From NCBI RefSeq assembly GCF_000473205.1, contig NZ_AXBF01000005.1, positions 62,001 to 126,000 on the forward strand: a DNA stretch of 64,000 nucleotides. The letters are read 5' to 3'. Position 1 is the stretch's first letter; each line of letters begins with the position of its first letter. Origin of the DNA: Pseudophaeobacter arcticus DSM 23566 (GTDB lineage Bacteria > Pseudomonadota > Alphaproteobacteria > Rhodobacterales > Rhodobacteraceae). Position numbers and translations under genes: made by a program. The notes under the pieces were generated by a model. That model searched no databases. It worked only from the letters and a program-made list of their open reading frames with translations, and was not told where the DNA came from. Below, in pieces: positions 1 to 8,444 of the stretch.

Positions 1-27
1 CGAAAAATGGGCGGGTGGAGAAACTGA
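1..27 (+). CDS. C-terminal end of an upstream gene (partial)
   Basis: Frame 1 is open from the window edge and ends in TGA at 25-27, encoding only eight residues before the stop (RKMGGWRN). The TGA overlaps the ATG of the next gene (TGATG), which indicates translational coupling. Because the next two genes are a biotin carrier and a carboxyltransferase, this is probably the end of a separate biotin carboxylase subunit. That identity is inferred from position only; eight residues cannot show it. Confidence 0.45.
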   Translation, partial: RKMGGWRN

Positions 28-530
28 TGCAGCGGATATTCCAGATCGACGGCGAAGAGGCCGAATGCTGGCTGTCACACGACGGCAACAACATGAATTT
101 GAACACGCCTGATGGCGTGATCCCCTGCCAGTTGGAGCCCACGGGGACACCGGGCGGCTATGTGCTGCGGGTGCGCGGACGCGCGCAAAACGTGCGGCTG
201 GCCGTTGGGCCCGACGCAACATTCGTGCATTTGAACGGCAAGACATATGCCGTCGGACGGGTCGATCCCGCCGAGCGGCTGGCCGGTAACGAAGGCGGCG
301 CAGCCGATGACCGTATCGTCGCGCCGATGCCCGGCGTGGTCGTGTCGGTGAACGCCAAACCCGGCGATCACGTCAAGGAAGGCCAGACTTTGCTTGTCAT
401 TGAAAGCATGAAACTCGAAACCAGCCTGATCGCACCACGCGACGGTGTGGTTGCTGAAATACCATTTGCCGCAGGTGACAGTTTTGGGCTCAAGGCCACG
501 CTCGCCCAGTTGGCTCCCGAGGAGGAATAA
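27..530 (+). CDS. Biotin carboxyl carrier protein of an acyl-CoA carboxylase
   Basis: A 167-residue protein that carries biotin between the carboxylase and carboxyltransferase sites of an acyl-CoA carboxylase in the cytoplasm. The C-terminal half is a biotinyl/lipoyl-attachment domain (from about residue 90) with the biotinylation motif VIESMKLET; the acceptor is Lys129. A GTG at 15 would add four residues, but the ATG at 27 overlaps the preceding stop and has the purine-rich GTGGAG just before it, so it is preferred. The carboxyltransferase gene starts 2 bp after the stop. The motif has ESMKL rather than the commoner AMKM, which is seen in acyl-CoA carboxylases. The substrate cannot be read from this subunit. 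Confidence 0.88.
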   Translation: MQRIFQIDGEEAECWLSHDGNNMNLNTPDGVIPCQLEPTGTPGGYVLRVRGRAQNVRLAVGPDATFVHLNGKTYAVGRVDPAERLAGNEGGAADDRIVAPMPGVVVSVNAKPGDHVKEGQTLLVIESMKLETSLIAPRDGVVAEIPFAAGDSFGLKATLAQLAPEEE

Positions 531-532
531 TC

Positions 533-2140
533 ATGCGCCGGATCGAAAGCCAGATCGACACCAATGCCCCCGACTACAAGGCAAATTACGCGGCCATGTC
601 CGAGCGGTTGAAAGAGTTCCACGCCCGCCAACAGGCGGCGCGTTTTGAACGCCCGCAACGTGACATCGACCGCCTTGCCCGCCAGAACAAGCTGGGCGTG
701 CGCGAACGTTTGAAACTGCTGCTGGACCCCGGCACGCCGTTTTTGGAGTTTTCCACTCTGGCCGCCTGCCGCGAATATGACGGCGCGGTGCCCGGCGCCG
801 CCGTGGTCACCGGTATCGGCATCGTGCAGGGCCGCGAAGTCGCCATCCACGCCAACGACGCCAGCGTCAAGGGCGGCGCATGGTATCCACATACCGTCAA
901 AAAAATCGTACGGCTTTTGGATGTCGCGCTGGAAAATCACTTACCGGTCATCCACATCTGCGACAGCGCTGGCGGCTTCTTGCCGCTGCAACACGGCGTC
1001 TTTCCCGACCGCTATCTCGGCGGGCGCGTCTTCCGCAATCAGGTCAAGCTGAGCCAAGCCAACATTCCGCAAATCGCGGTGGTCGGCGGGCATTGCACCG
1101 CTGGCGGCGCCTATGTGCCGACGCTGAGCGATTACAACATTATCATCGAAGGCACAGGTGCGATTTTCCTTGGCGGGCCGCCGCTGGTCAAGGCGGCCAC
1201 CGGCGAAGAGGTCGGCGTTCAGGAACTGGGCGGTGCGGTCATGCATACCTCGGTTTCGGGTACAGGCGATTATCGCGCCGCCACCGAAGAGCACGCCTTT
1301 TCACTGGCGCGCGAGATTGTCAGCCAATGGAAGCGCAAGCCGAAAACCATCATCGAAACCGCATCCTTTGAAGAGCCTTACTACGACCCCAAGGAACTCT
1401 ACGGGATCATCCCCAAGGACCGCAAAACCCAATTCGACATGCGCGAAGTTCTAGCGCGGATCGTCGATGGCTCGCGCTTCCATGAATACCAACCCGATTA
1501 TGGCACCACCATGATTTGTGGCTATGCCCATATCTGGGGCTACAAAGTGGGGATTTTGGCCAACAACGGGGTGCTGTTCAACGACAGCTCGCTGAAGGCG
1601 GCGCATTTCATCCAATTGTGCAACCAGAACCGCACGCCTTTGGTCTTCTTGCAAAACATCACCGGCTACATGGTGGGCCGCGAATACGAAGAGCGCGGCA
1701 TCGCCAAGGATGGCGCAAAAATGCTGATGGCGCAGGGTGGTTCGGTCGTGCCGAAATTCACCGTGATCGCCAATGCCTCTTATGGGGCCGGCAATTACGG
1801 CATGTGTGGACGGGCGTGGGATGCGCGCACGTTGTTCATGTGGCCGCAGGCCGAAATCGGCGTGATGGGCGCGGATCAGGCCGCCAATACCATGGCCGAC
1901 GTCAAGATCCGGCAGCTTCAGCGCGAAGGTAAGGAATTGACCGAAGAAGAAATCGCCGCAATCCGCGATCCGGTCTTGGAGAAATTCCGCCAGGATGTGG
2001 AAGCCTATACCTCGACTTCGGAGTTGTGGGATGACGGCATTCTCGACCCGGCTGATACGCGCAATGCGCTTGGTATGTCGATCTCTGCTTCGTTGAACGC
2101 CCCGATCGAAGATCCGCACTACGGTATTTTCCGGCTTTAA
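533..2140 (+). CDS. Acyl-CoA carboxylase, carboxyltransferase (beta) subunit, methylcrotonyl/geranyl-CoA type
   Basis: A 535-residue carboxyltransferase of the normal family length that transfers CO2 from carboxybiotin to an enoyl- or acyl-CoA. It has both crotonase-fold halves: an N-terminal half with DSAGGFLPLQ and GGHCTAGGAY, and a C-terminal half with ILANNGVLF, LQNITGYMVG and YGAGNYGMCGRAW. The last motif and MWPQAEIGVMG are typical of methylcrotonyl-CoA and geranyl-CoA carboxylase beta subunits rather than propionyl-CoA carboxylase. A strong ribosome site (GAGGAGGAAT) precedes the ATG, 2 bp after the carrier gene. A second, different carboxyltransferase lies at 6041-7639, so the window encodes two carboxylases. 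Exact substrate unknown. Confidence 0.88.
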   Translation: MRRIESQIDTNAPDYKANYAAMSERLKEFHARQQAARFERPQRDIDRLARQNKLGVRERLKLLLDPGTPFLEFSTLAACREYDGAVPGAAVVTGIGIVQGREVAIHANDASVKGGAWYPHTVKKIVRLLDVALENHLPVIHICDSAGGFLPLQHGVFPDRYLGGRVFRNQVKLSQANIPQIAVVGGHCTAGGAYVPTLSDYNIIIEGTGAIFLGGPPLVKAATGEEVGVQELGGAVMHTSVSGTGDYRAATEEHAFSLAREIVSQWKRKPKTIIETASFEEPYYDPKELYGIIPKDRKTQFDMREVLARIVDGSRFHEYQPDYGTTMICGYAHIWGYKVGILANNGVLFNDSSLKAAHFIQLCNQNRTPLVFLQNITGYMVGREYEERGIAKDGAKMLMAQGGSVVPKFTVIANASYGAGNYGMCGRAWDARTLFMWPQAEIGVMGADQAANTMADVKIRQLQREGKELTEEEIAAIRDPVLEKFRQDVEAYTSTSELWDDGILDPADTRNALGMSISASLNAPIEDPHYGIFRL

Positions 2141-2148
2141 TGGGTTAA

Positions 2149-2178
2149 GATCCGGCGCGCCGCTTTGGCGCCCGGATC
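2149..2178 (+). terminator. Hairpin after the carboxyltransferase gene
   Basis: Arms GATCCGG and CCGGATC, extended inward by CGCGCC/GGCGC pairing, begin 9 bp after the stop. There is no T-run, so it may be a transcript-stabilising structure or a weak terminator. It lies in the convergent gap before the paaY-like gene; nothing else was seen in 2179-2285. Confidence 0.5.
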
Positions 2179-2285
2179 GACCCGCGGGTCTTCAGTGCCA
2201 GTGCCCGCCCCCTTAAGGGTGCGATGCCTCCGGCGCGGCCCCCTCGGAATTTCGGGCCGCTCCCGATACATCTTTACGCGCAGCG

Positions 2286-2897
2286 TCAGGTGTCCTGCTG
2301 CCGCGCTTCTTGTATCGACACCACGTCAGAGGGCGCCACCTCGGGCCGGTCCGCCTCAACTTCGTGCAGCGGCTCGACGGGTTTCAATCCGGCCAGACAA
2401 TCGCGCGCCAACTGCTGATACTCGGCTGTTCCGCGGGTCTTCCACGCGACTTCCTTTTCGCTAACCTCGCGGATGATCTTTGCCGGTGATCCGACCACCA
2501 TCGAACGCGGCGGGATAACCGTTTCGCCCCGTATGAAGGCCTGTGCGCCGACGATCGATTCTGCGCCAAGATCAACGCCGTCCATGATGACGGCATTCAT
2601 ACCCACAAGCGCATTTCGACCCACGGTGCAGCCATGTAGAATCGCGCCGTGACCGATATGACCATCGACTTCCACCACCGCATCACGCCCCGGAAAGGAA
2701 TGCATGATGCAATTGTCCTGAACATTGGCACCGTCGCCAATCACGATCTTGCCGAAATCGCCCCGCAAGCTTGCCCCGGGTCCGATATAGCATCCTTTGC
2801 CAAGGATGACGTTTCCGATCAGCACGGCCTGAGGGTGAACAAATGTTCCTTCGGGCACCACGGGAACGAACCCTTTGAATTCATAGCAATAGGCCAT
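2286..2897 (-). CDS. paaY: PaaY/CaiE-type hexapeptide-repeat protein (gamma-carbonic anhydrase fold)
   Basis: A 203-residue left-handed beta-helix protein with repeated hexapeptides across roughly residues 10-130 ([33 protein letters not shown]). Histidines in CIMHSF and [11 protein letters not shown] are placed as the metal ligands of this family. Length and sequence fit PaaY, a thioesterase of phenylacetate degradation, and CaiE of the carnitine operon; PaaY is the closer match by eye ([19 protein letters not shown]). It may clear dead-end CoA thioesters for the neighbouring pathway. It is transcribed divergently from the thiolase/SDR pair. The assignment between PaaY and CaiE is not certain. 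Confidence 0.72.
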   Translation of the reverse strand: MAYCYEFKGFVPVVPEGTFVHPQAVLIGNVILGKGCYIGPGASLRGDFGKIVIGDGANVQDNCIMHSFPGRDAVVEVDGHIGHGAILHGCTVGRNALVGMNAVIMDGVDLGAESIVGAQAFIRGETVIPPRSMVVGSPAKIIREVSEKEVAWKTRGTAEYQQLARDCLAGLKPVEPLHEVEADRPEVAPSDVVSIQEARQQDT

Positions 2898-3091
2898 CTT
2901 TCAATTCCTTTCTTAGGCTGGCGCCTTCGGTGTCAAAACCACGCGCCGGATGTCTTCGACCGCCTGGACGGGACATACCCAGATCCGGAAGCCTGATCTG
3001 CGACATGCGCGGTCCTTCAAAGCTGGCGGCGCAAGCACCCAAGCACATGTCAGGAATTACGGCAAGCACCCCACGTCACAGCGCGTCCTTG

Positions 3092-3119
3092 TTGACAGTT
3101 CCGGGCACCGGGATATAAA
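3092..3119 (+). promoter_or_regulatory. Sigma-70-type promoter of the thiolase/SDR operon
   Basis: A perfect TTGACA (3092-3097) is followed after 16 bp by TATAAA (3114-3119). The predicted start of transcription is near 3126, inside the operator at 3122-3135 and about 60 bp before the thiolase ATG. The strength of both elements suggests a gene kept off by a repressor. Confidence 0.75.
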
Positions 3120-3121
3120 AT

Positions 3122-3135
3122 CTAACAAATGGTAG
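3122..3135 (+). promoter_or_regulatory. Operator matching the TetR-gene operator
   Basis: CTAACA-AA-TGGTAG is an inverted repeat with one mismatched pair, overlapping the predicted transcription start. It differs from the perfect repeat before the TetR gene (CTAACA-GG-TGTTAG, 5369-5382) by only one base in the arms. The shared site implies that the TetR protein at 5408-6037 represses this operon. Confidence 0.7.
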
Positions 3136-3188
3136 AAAATGGAATGGTGCTCAGTTCAAGTAGACCGGACCACTATAGGGAGAGAGAA

Positions 3189-4373
3189 ATGTCACAGAAA
3201 GCCTATGTCAGCGGTGTCGGGATGGTCCCATTCCAAAAGCCCGGAAAATCCGAAAGCTATGATGTCATGGCGGCCACCGCCACCCGTTCCGCCCTCAAGG
3301 ACGCGGGTCTGGATTACGACAAGATCCAACAGGCCTATGTTGGCTATGTCTATGGCGACAGCACCTGTGGCCAGCGCGCCTTGTATAATGTCGGCATGAC
3401 TGGCATCCCGGTTGTGAATGTGAACAACAACTGCTCGACCGGCTCATCAGCCCTGTTCCTTGCACGTCAGGCCGTTGAAAGCGGCGCGGTAGAATGTGCA
3501 TTGGCGCTTGGGTTTGAACAAATGCAACCCGGCGCCATCGGTGCGATGTTCCACGATCGGATCAGCCCGTTTGCATCATTCGACGAAGAAACCGATGATC
3601 TGGTCGGCAATTCGGACATCCCCTTGGCGCTTCGCTATTTCGGCGGCGCAGGCAAGGCGCATATGGACGAGTTTGGCACACCGATGGAAACCTTCGCCAA
3701 AATTCGCGCCAAGGCCAGCCGCCATGCTGCCAAAAATCCGGTTGCCCTGTTCCGGCAGGAAGTAACAGCCGATGACGTCATGGCAGCGCAGGTCGTTTGG
3801 CCCGGTATCATGACCAAATTGATGGCCTGCCCCCCGACGTGTGGCGCGGCGGCGGCCATTGTCTGCTCCAAAGAATTTGCTGACAAGCACGGTCTCGACA
3901 GCTCGGTGCGGATTTCGGCGCAAGCGATGACAACAGACGGACCGGAAACCTTTAATGCGCACGACATGCGCGAGGTTGTCGGCTTCTCGATGGCCAAAAA
4001 CGCTGCTGATCAAGTGTATGAGGCTGCGGGCATCGGACCGGAAGATGTGGACGTGGTCGAACTGCACGACTGTTTTGCCCATAACGAACTGATCACCTAT
4101 GAGGCGCTTGGCCTCTGTGCGCGCGGCGATGCGGCGAAATTCGTGGACGATGGCGACAACACCTATGGCGGCAAATATGTGACCAACCCGTCGGGCGGCC
4201 TGTTGTCCAAGGGTCATCCGCTTGGTGCAACCGGTCTCGCACAATGCACCGAGCTGGTTCAGCAGTTGCGCGGACAGGCCGATGCGCGTCAAGTCGACGG
4301 CGCACGACTGGCGCTCCAGCACAATCTCGGCCTCGGCGGAGCCTGTGTCACCACGCTTTATGAAAAAGTCTGA
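3189..4373 (+). CDS. Thiolase, SCP-x / lipid-transfer type
   Basis: A 394-residue thiolase-fold enzyme expected to cleave a 3-oxoacyl-CoA with free CoA. The nucleophile is Cys82 in NNNCSTGSS; the C-terminal half has HDCFAHNELITYE and GGLLSKGHPLGATG, with the catalytic histidine in GHP. These are hallmarks of the SCP-x branch, which often handles branched or bulky acyl groups. An in-frame ATG at 3129 would lie within the operator, so the ATG at 3189 with GGGAGAG before it is chosen. The SDR gene follows after 24 bp in the same transcript. It presumably carries out the last step of the pathway encoded by the TetR operon downstream. Confidence 0.88.
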   Translation: MSQKAYVSGVGMVPFQKPGKSESYDVMAATATRSALKDAGLDYDKIQQAYVGYVYGDSTCGQRALYNVGMTGIPVVNVNNNCSTGSSALFLARQAVESGAVECALALGFEQMQPGAIGAMFHDRISPFASFDEETDDLVGNSDIPLALRYFGGAGKAHMDEFGTPMETFAKIRAKASRHAAKNPVALFRQEVTADDVMAAQVVWPGIMTKLMACPPTCGAAAAIVCSKEFADKHGLDSSVRISAQAMTTDGPETFNAHDMREVVGFSMAKNAADQVYEAAGIGPEDVDVVELHDCFAHNELITYEALGLCARGDAAKFVDDGDNTYGGKYVTNPSGGLLSKGHPLGATGLAQCTELVQQLRGQADARQVDGARLALQHNLGLGGACVTTLYEKV

Positions 4374-4397
4374 TAGCGCCACTTGGAAGGACAGAAC

Positions 4398-5228
4398 ATG
4401 ACTGACAAACTCAACGGGCGCGTCGCACTGGTTTCCGGTTCCGGCCGGGGCATCGGACGCGAAATTGCACTTAAACTGGCCTCGGAAGGGGCCCGTTTGG
4501 TGATCAACGATCTGGATGCCGATCCGGCCAATGAAACCGCCGAGGCCATCCGCGCCGCTGGCGGCGAGGCTGTGGTTTGCGCAGGTAGCGTGACCGAAGA
4601 CGGCTTTGCCGAACGCTTCATCAAAACCGGCGTCGACAGCTTTGGCGGTCTGGACATCATTGTGAACAACGCTGGCTACACATGGGATAGCGTCGTTCAA
4701 AAGATGACCGACGAGCAATGGCAGGCAATCATTGACGTGCACCTGACCGCACCCTTCAAAATCCTGCGCGCCGCTCAACCCGTGATCAGCGCCAAGGCCA
4801 AAGAAGAAGCCGCCGCCGGGCAAGAAGTGTTCCGCAAGGTGGTGAATATTTCGTCCATCGCGGGCACCGGTGGTAACGCAGGTCAGATCAACTATGCCGC
4901 CGCCAAGTCCGGCATTTTGGGTGTCACCCGCACGATGGCCAAGGAATGGGGCCGCTACAAGGTCAACGTGAATGCCGTAGCCTTTGGCCCGATCCGCACC
5001 CGCCTGACCGAGGGCAGCGCCGATGGCGACAGCACGATCAAGGTCGAGGAAAAAGAGATCAAAGTCGGCGTGAACCCCGATCTTCTGACCCAGATGGAGC
5101 GCATGATCCCTCTGGGCCGGGTCGGCACACCGGAAGAGGCCGCAGGCGCGGTCTATTTGTTCTGTGCCCCGGAATCGAACTTCATCTCGGGTCAGCACAT
5201 TATCTGCGGTGGTGGCTTCGTCATCTGA
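4398..5228 (+). CDS. Short-chain dehydrogenase/reductase, probable 3-hydroxyacyl-CoA dehydrogenase
   Basis: A 276-residue classical SDR. It has the nucleotide-binding glycine motif GSGRGIG near residue 14, NNAG in the central sheet, and the catalytic Ser followed by YAAAKSG with the Tyr-Lys pair. It resembles FabG and the dehydrogenase domain of multifunctional beta-oxidation proteins. Next to the SCP-x thiolase, oxidation of a 3-hydroxyacyl-CoA is the likely reaction; this is inferred from context. An insert after the active site (about residues 208-225, rich in Glu/Lys) is longer than in typical FabG. The ATG at 4398 has GGAAGGA before it. A strong hairpin follows the gene. Confidence 0.82.
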   Translation: MTDKLNGRVALVSGSGRGIGREIALKLASEGARLVINDLDADPANETAEAIRAAGGEAVVCAGSVTEDGFAERFIKTGVDSFGGLDIIVNNAGYTWDSVVQKMTDEQWQAIIDVHLTAPFKILRAAQPVISAKAKEEAAAGQEVFRKVVNISSIAGTGGNAGQINYAAAKSGILGVTRTMAKEWGRYKVNVNAVAFGPIRTRLTEGSADGDSTIKVEEKEIKVGVNPDLLTQMERMIPLGRVGTPEEAAGAVYLFCAPESNFISGQHIICGGGFVI

Positions 5229-5275
5229 TCTGCGCCGCTTTGCTGCGCACTCCGGCCTTGGCCGTCGATCTGCAT

Positions 5276-5306
5276 ATCCGGGCAGCCATATTCTGGCTGC
5301 CCGGAT
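5276..5306 (+). terminator. Strong terminator hairpin after the SDR gene
   Basis: A perfect 13-bp stem (5276-5288 paired with 5294-5306) with a five-base loop TATTC, followed by GGCATTTTA. It closes the thiolase/SDR transcript before the TetR promoter. Confidence 0.8.
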
Positions 5307-5346
5307 GGCATTTTAAAATAAAGTTCACCCCAACAGGTTTGGACAA

Positions 5347-5382
5347 TTGACTCGTCCGCGCCCTCAAGCTAACAGGTGTTAG
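5347..5382 (+). promoter_or_regulatory. TetR operon promoter with perfect inverted-repeat operator
   Basis: CTAACA-GG-TGTTAG (5369-5382) is a perfect 6-bp-arm inverted repeat 25 bp before the TetR start codon. A TTGACT at 5347-5352 with a 17-bp spacer to TAACAG places the operator on the -10 region. This fits autorepression of the TetR-led operon, and the near-identical site at 3122-3135 extends the regulon. Confidence 0.72.
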
Positions 5383-5407
5383 TTAGGGATGCGATGAGAG
5401 AGACCCC

Positions 5408-6037
5408 ATGACGGATGACACAGTGAGCAAGGTTAAAGAAACACCGCGCAATCCCGTCGGACGGGAAGGCGTGCAGAACGTTGCTGCGCGGCTTTTTCGC
5501 GAACAAGGCTATGGATCCGTATCGCTGCGAAAAATCGCTGATGCTGCGGGGATAAAGGCGGGCAGCATATACTACCATTTCGGCTCCAAAGACGAAATCG
5601 TAGTGGCCATTTTGGATGTCGGCATTCAGGTCGTTCACGAGAAAATGCGCCAAGCTGTTTCGGCGCTGCCCGAAGACACCGACGCCGAAACAATCCTGCG
5701 AGCTGCAATCGGGACGCATCTGCGCGCGCTTCTTGACGTGAGCGATTATACCTCGGCCAATGTACGTATTTTCGGGCAAGTGCCACAATCCGTACGGGAC
5801 GCCAACCTGCCCACACGCCGCGCTTATGAGGCTGAATGGGATGCTTTACTGTCCCGACTTCAAGAGCGCGGCGCGCTTAAACCCGATGTCGACATTCGCC
5901 GCCTGCGCCTGATGTTGATCGGCGCATTGAACGCCACACTTGATTGGTTCGACCCGGACCGGGGCAGCGCCGAGGCACTGTCGCGCACCTATGCCGATGT
6001 GTTTCTCAACGGGATACTAGAAAGACAGGATAGCTGA
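5408..6037 (+). CDS. TetR-family transcriptional regulator
   Basis: A 209-residue repressor. The N-terminal helix-turn-helix spans about residues 20-65 (AARLFREQGYGSVSLRKIA, then GSIYYHFGSKDEIV). The C-terminal ligand domain is variable and cannot be assigned a ligand; an acyl-CoA of the pathway is the natural guess. It is the first gene of the operon 5408-11607, and the carboxyltransferase starts 3 bp after its stop. Matching inverted repeats before itself and before the thiolase/SDR operon define a two-transcript regulon. AtuR, the regulator of acyclic terpene degradation in Pseudomonas, is also of the TetR family, but equivalence is not shown here. Confidence 0.88.
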   Translation: MTDDTVSKVKETPRNPVGREGVQNVAARLFREQGYGSVSLRKIADAAGIKAGSIYYHFGSKDEIVVAILDVGIQVVHEKMRQAVSALPEDTDAETILRAAIGTHLRALLDVSDYTSANVRIFGQVPQSVRDANLPTRRAYEAEWDALLSRLQERGALKPDVDIRRLRLMLIGALNATLDWFDPDRGSAEALSRTYADVFLNGILERQDS

Positions 6038-6040
6038 TAC

Positions 6041-7639
6041 ATGGCACGACTTGAAACTGCGGTGATGACCGCATCCGAAACCTATACCCGCAACCACGCG
6101 GCGCAAAGCGAACGCGTCGAGACATTGCGCGCGCGGATTGCCGATGTCGCATCGGGCGGACGCCCCGACATGGTTGAGCGGCACCGCAAGCGCGGCAAGC
6201 TTCTGGTGCGCGAACGGATTGATCTTTTGGTCGATCCCGGCACCGCGTTTATGGAGCTGTCATCGCTGGCCGCCTATGGCCAATATGGCGGCGAGGTTCC
6301 CGGTTCCGGCATCGTGACCGGCATCGGCATCGTGCATGGTCAGCCCTGCGTCGTGATCGCCAATGATGCGACGGTCAAGGGCGGCTCATTTTATCACGAG
6401 ACGGTGCAAAAACACATCCGCGCGCAAGAGATTGCGGCGGAAAACCGGTTGCCCTGCCTGTATCTGGTGGATTGCGGCGGGGCCTTTTTGCCCGAACAGG
6501 ATCGGGTTTTTCCCGACGCCCGCCATTTCGGCAATTCCTTTTATCGTCAAACCAATATGTCGGCCAGCGGCTTGCCGCAGATCTCCGCCGTTTTCGGCGG
6601 CTGCACGGCGGGCGGGGCCTATATTCCCGCGCTGTCGGACGAGGTCATCATGGTGCGCGGCAACGCCCGTATTCATCTCGGCGGGCCGTCGATCGTCAAG
6701 GTGGCGATCAACGAAGAGGTCGATGGCGAAACGTTGGGCGGGGCCGAAATGCACACGCGCGTCTCCGGCGTGTCCGACCATCTGGCCGAAGACGAGCACC
6801 ATGCGCTGGCGCTGATGCGTGACATCGTGGCCGAATTGGGCCAATCGCGCCCGATGCAGCCCGACGCCGCCCCCGAAGCGCCCGCACATGATCCCGAAGA
6901 GCTGCTCGGCGTGATCAGCGCCGACCGCAAGGAACCCTATGACATGCGCGAGGTTCTGCTGCGCATGATCGACGCGGGCGAATTCCGCGAGTTCAAGCCC
7001 GGCTGGGGTGAAACGCTGGTCTGTGGCACGGCGCGCATCCACGGCTTCCGCGTCGGCATCCTTGCCAACAACGGCGCGCTTTTGTCCGACAGCGCCCTCA
7101 AGGGCGCGCAATTCGTGTCGATGTGCGATCAACGCAACATCCCGCTTTTGTTCCTGCATAATATTTCCGGCTTCATGGTCGGAACCGAGGCCGAACGCGG
7201 CGGCATCGCCAAAGACAGCGCCAAATTGGTCTATGCCATGTCGGTGGCCAAAGTGCCGCGCCTGTCGGTGCTTTTGGGCGGCTCTTACGGGGCCGGCAAC
7301 TACGGCATGTGCGGGCGCGGCTTTGCGCCGAATTTCCTCTTTGCATGGCCGACGGCAGAGCTGGCCACCATGTCCGCCGACATCGCCAGCAACGTGATGC
7401 TGGAACTGCGCCGCCAAAAGGGTGGCGATGAAGACAAGATGCAAGCCGACATGGAGCAGATCGAGGCGCAGGTCCGCGCCCAATATGGCGAACAGTCCGA
7501 TCCCTATTACGCCACTTCGCGGCTTTGGGATGACGGGCTGATCGAACCGGGTCAGACCCGCGATATTCTTGGCCTGTGTCTGGCCATTGTTTCTTCGGTG
7601 CCCGAGGCAGGGCGCCACACGCCCGTCTTCAGAATGTGA
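6041..7639 (+). CDS. Second acyl-CoA carboxylase carboxyltransferase (methylcrotonyl-CoA type)
   Basis: A 532-residue carboxyltransferase of full family length, related to but clearly different from the one at 533-2140. Visible motifs are CGGAFLPEQDRVFPD, GGCTAGGAYIPALSD, GNARIHLGGPS, ANNGALLSDSALK, LHNISGFMVG and YGAGNYGMCGRGF. These fit the methylcrotonyl/geranyl-CoA carboxylase beta group. It partners with the fused biotin carboxylase-carrier at 8441-10444, with an enoyl-CoA hydratase between them. A later ATG at 6065 is possible but would drop part of the N-terminal helix. Confidence 0.87.
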   Translation: MARLETAVMTASETYTRNHAAQSERVETLRARIADVASGGRPDMVERHRKRGKLLVRERIDLLVDPGTAFMELSSLAAYGQYGGEVPGSGIVTGIGIVHGQPCVVIANDATVKGGSFYHETVQKHIRAQEIAAENRLPCLYLVDCGGAFLPEQDRVFPDARHFGNSFYRQTNMSASGLPQISAVFGGCTAGGAYIPALSDEVIMVRGNARIHLGGPSIVKVAINEEVDGETLGGAEMHTRVSGVSDHLAEDEHHALALMRDIVAELGQSRPMQPDAAPEAPAHDPEELLGVISADRKEPYDMREVLLRMIDAGEFREFKPGWGETLVCGTARIHGFRVGILANNGALLSDSALKGAQFVSMCDQRNIPLLFLHNISGFMVGTEAERGGIAKDSAKLVYAMSVAKVPRLSVLLGGSYGAGNYGMCGRGFAPNFLFAWPTAELATMSADIASNVMLELRRQKGGDEDKMQADMEQIEAQVRAQYGEQSDPYYATSRLWDDGLIEPGQTRDILGLCLAIVSSVPEAGRHTPVFRM

Positions 7640-7649
7640 GGCCAATACC

Positions 7650-8444
7650 ATGACAACCACTTACGAAACCATCCTGCTTGAAACCGACGCGCGCGGCGTC
7701 GCCACCGTAACCTTGAACCGGCCGGACAAACATAATGCGCTGAACGGCACGCTGATCGCCGAGCTATACGACGTGGCCGAAAAACTGGCTGCGGATGATG
7801 CCGTGCGCATCGTGATTTTGACCGGCAACGGCAAAAGCTTCTGCGCCGGTGGGGATTTCAACTGGTTCTCCTCCAACATCGACAAAACCCGCGCCGAGCG
7901 GGTCGACCAAAGCGCCACGCTGGCGCATTTGCTGCGCCGGCTTGATACGCTGCCCAAACCGCTGATCGGACGGATCAACGGCCCGGCCTATGGCGGCGGT
8001 GTCGGCATGATTTCGGTCTGCGATTACACCATCGGGGCCGAAGGATCACGCTTTGGTCTGACCGAGGTAAAACTGGGCCTCTTGCCCGCCAATATCTCGC
8101 CCTATGTCGTGGCCCGCATCGGCAAGGTCCATTCGCGCGAAACCATGCTGTCGGGGGCGTTGTTCGACAGCACGCGCGCCGAACGGATCGGTTTGCTGAC
8201 CGAGGTCGTGAAAGCCGATGATCTGGACGCAGCCGTTGAGCGCGTCGTGCACGATCACCTGCAAGCCGCGCCGGGCGCTGTGGCCGACACCAAGGCGTTG
8301 ATCGCCTATGTCGCGGCGCACGATTTGGAAACCAACATGATCTACACCGCCGACCGTCTGGCCGACGCTTGGGAAACCGAAGAAGGCATCGAAGGCATTG
8401 GCAGCTTCCTCAACAAAAGCATCCCGTCATGGCGCGTGAAATGA
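7650..8444 (+). CDS. Enoyl-CoA hydratase, methylglutaconyl-CoA hydratase-like
   Basis: A 264-residue crotonase. CAGGDF near residue 70 and GGGVGMISVCD near residue 117 form the oxyanion hole, and the following helix carries the EVKLGLLPANIS segment. Lying between the two carboxylase genes, it most likely hydrates the carboxylated enoyl-CoA, as LiuC or AtuE do in leucine or terpene catabolism; this is inference from order. The ATG at 7650 follows the carboxyltransferase stop by 10 bp with GTGAGGCC before it. Its own stop overlaps the next start (ATGA). Confidence 0.84.
   Translation: MTTTYETILLETDARGVATVTLNRPDKHNALNGTLIAELYDVAEKLAADDAVRIVILTGNGKSFCAGGDFNWFSSNIDKTRAERVDQSATLAHLLRRLDTLPKPLIGRINGPAYGGGVGMISVCDYTIGAEGSRFGLTEVKLGLLPANISPYVVARIGKVHSRETMLSGALFDSTRAERIGLLTEVVKADDLDAAVERVVHDHLQAAPGAVADTKALIAYVAAHDLETNMIYTADRLADAWETEEGIEGIGSFLNKSIPSWRVK

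Noticed and set aside
3576..5198. 540-codon open frame on the minus strand opposite the thiolase and SDR genes
   Set aside because: It mirrors two well-supported genes on the plus strand; its His/Gly/Ala-rich translation is typical of the antisense of GC-rich coding DNA.
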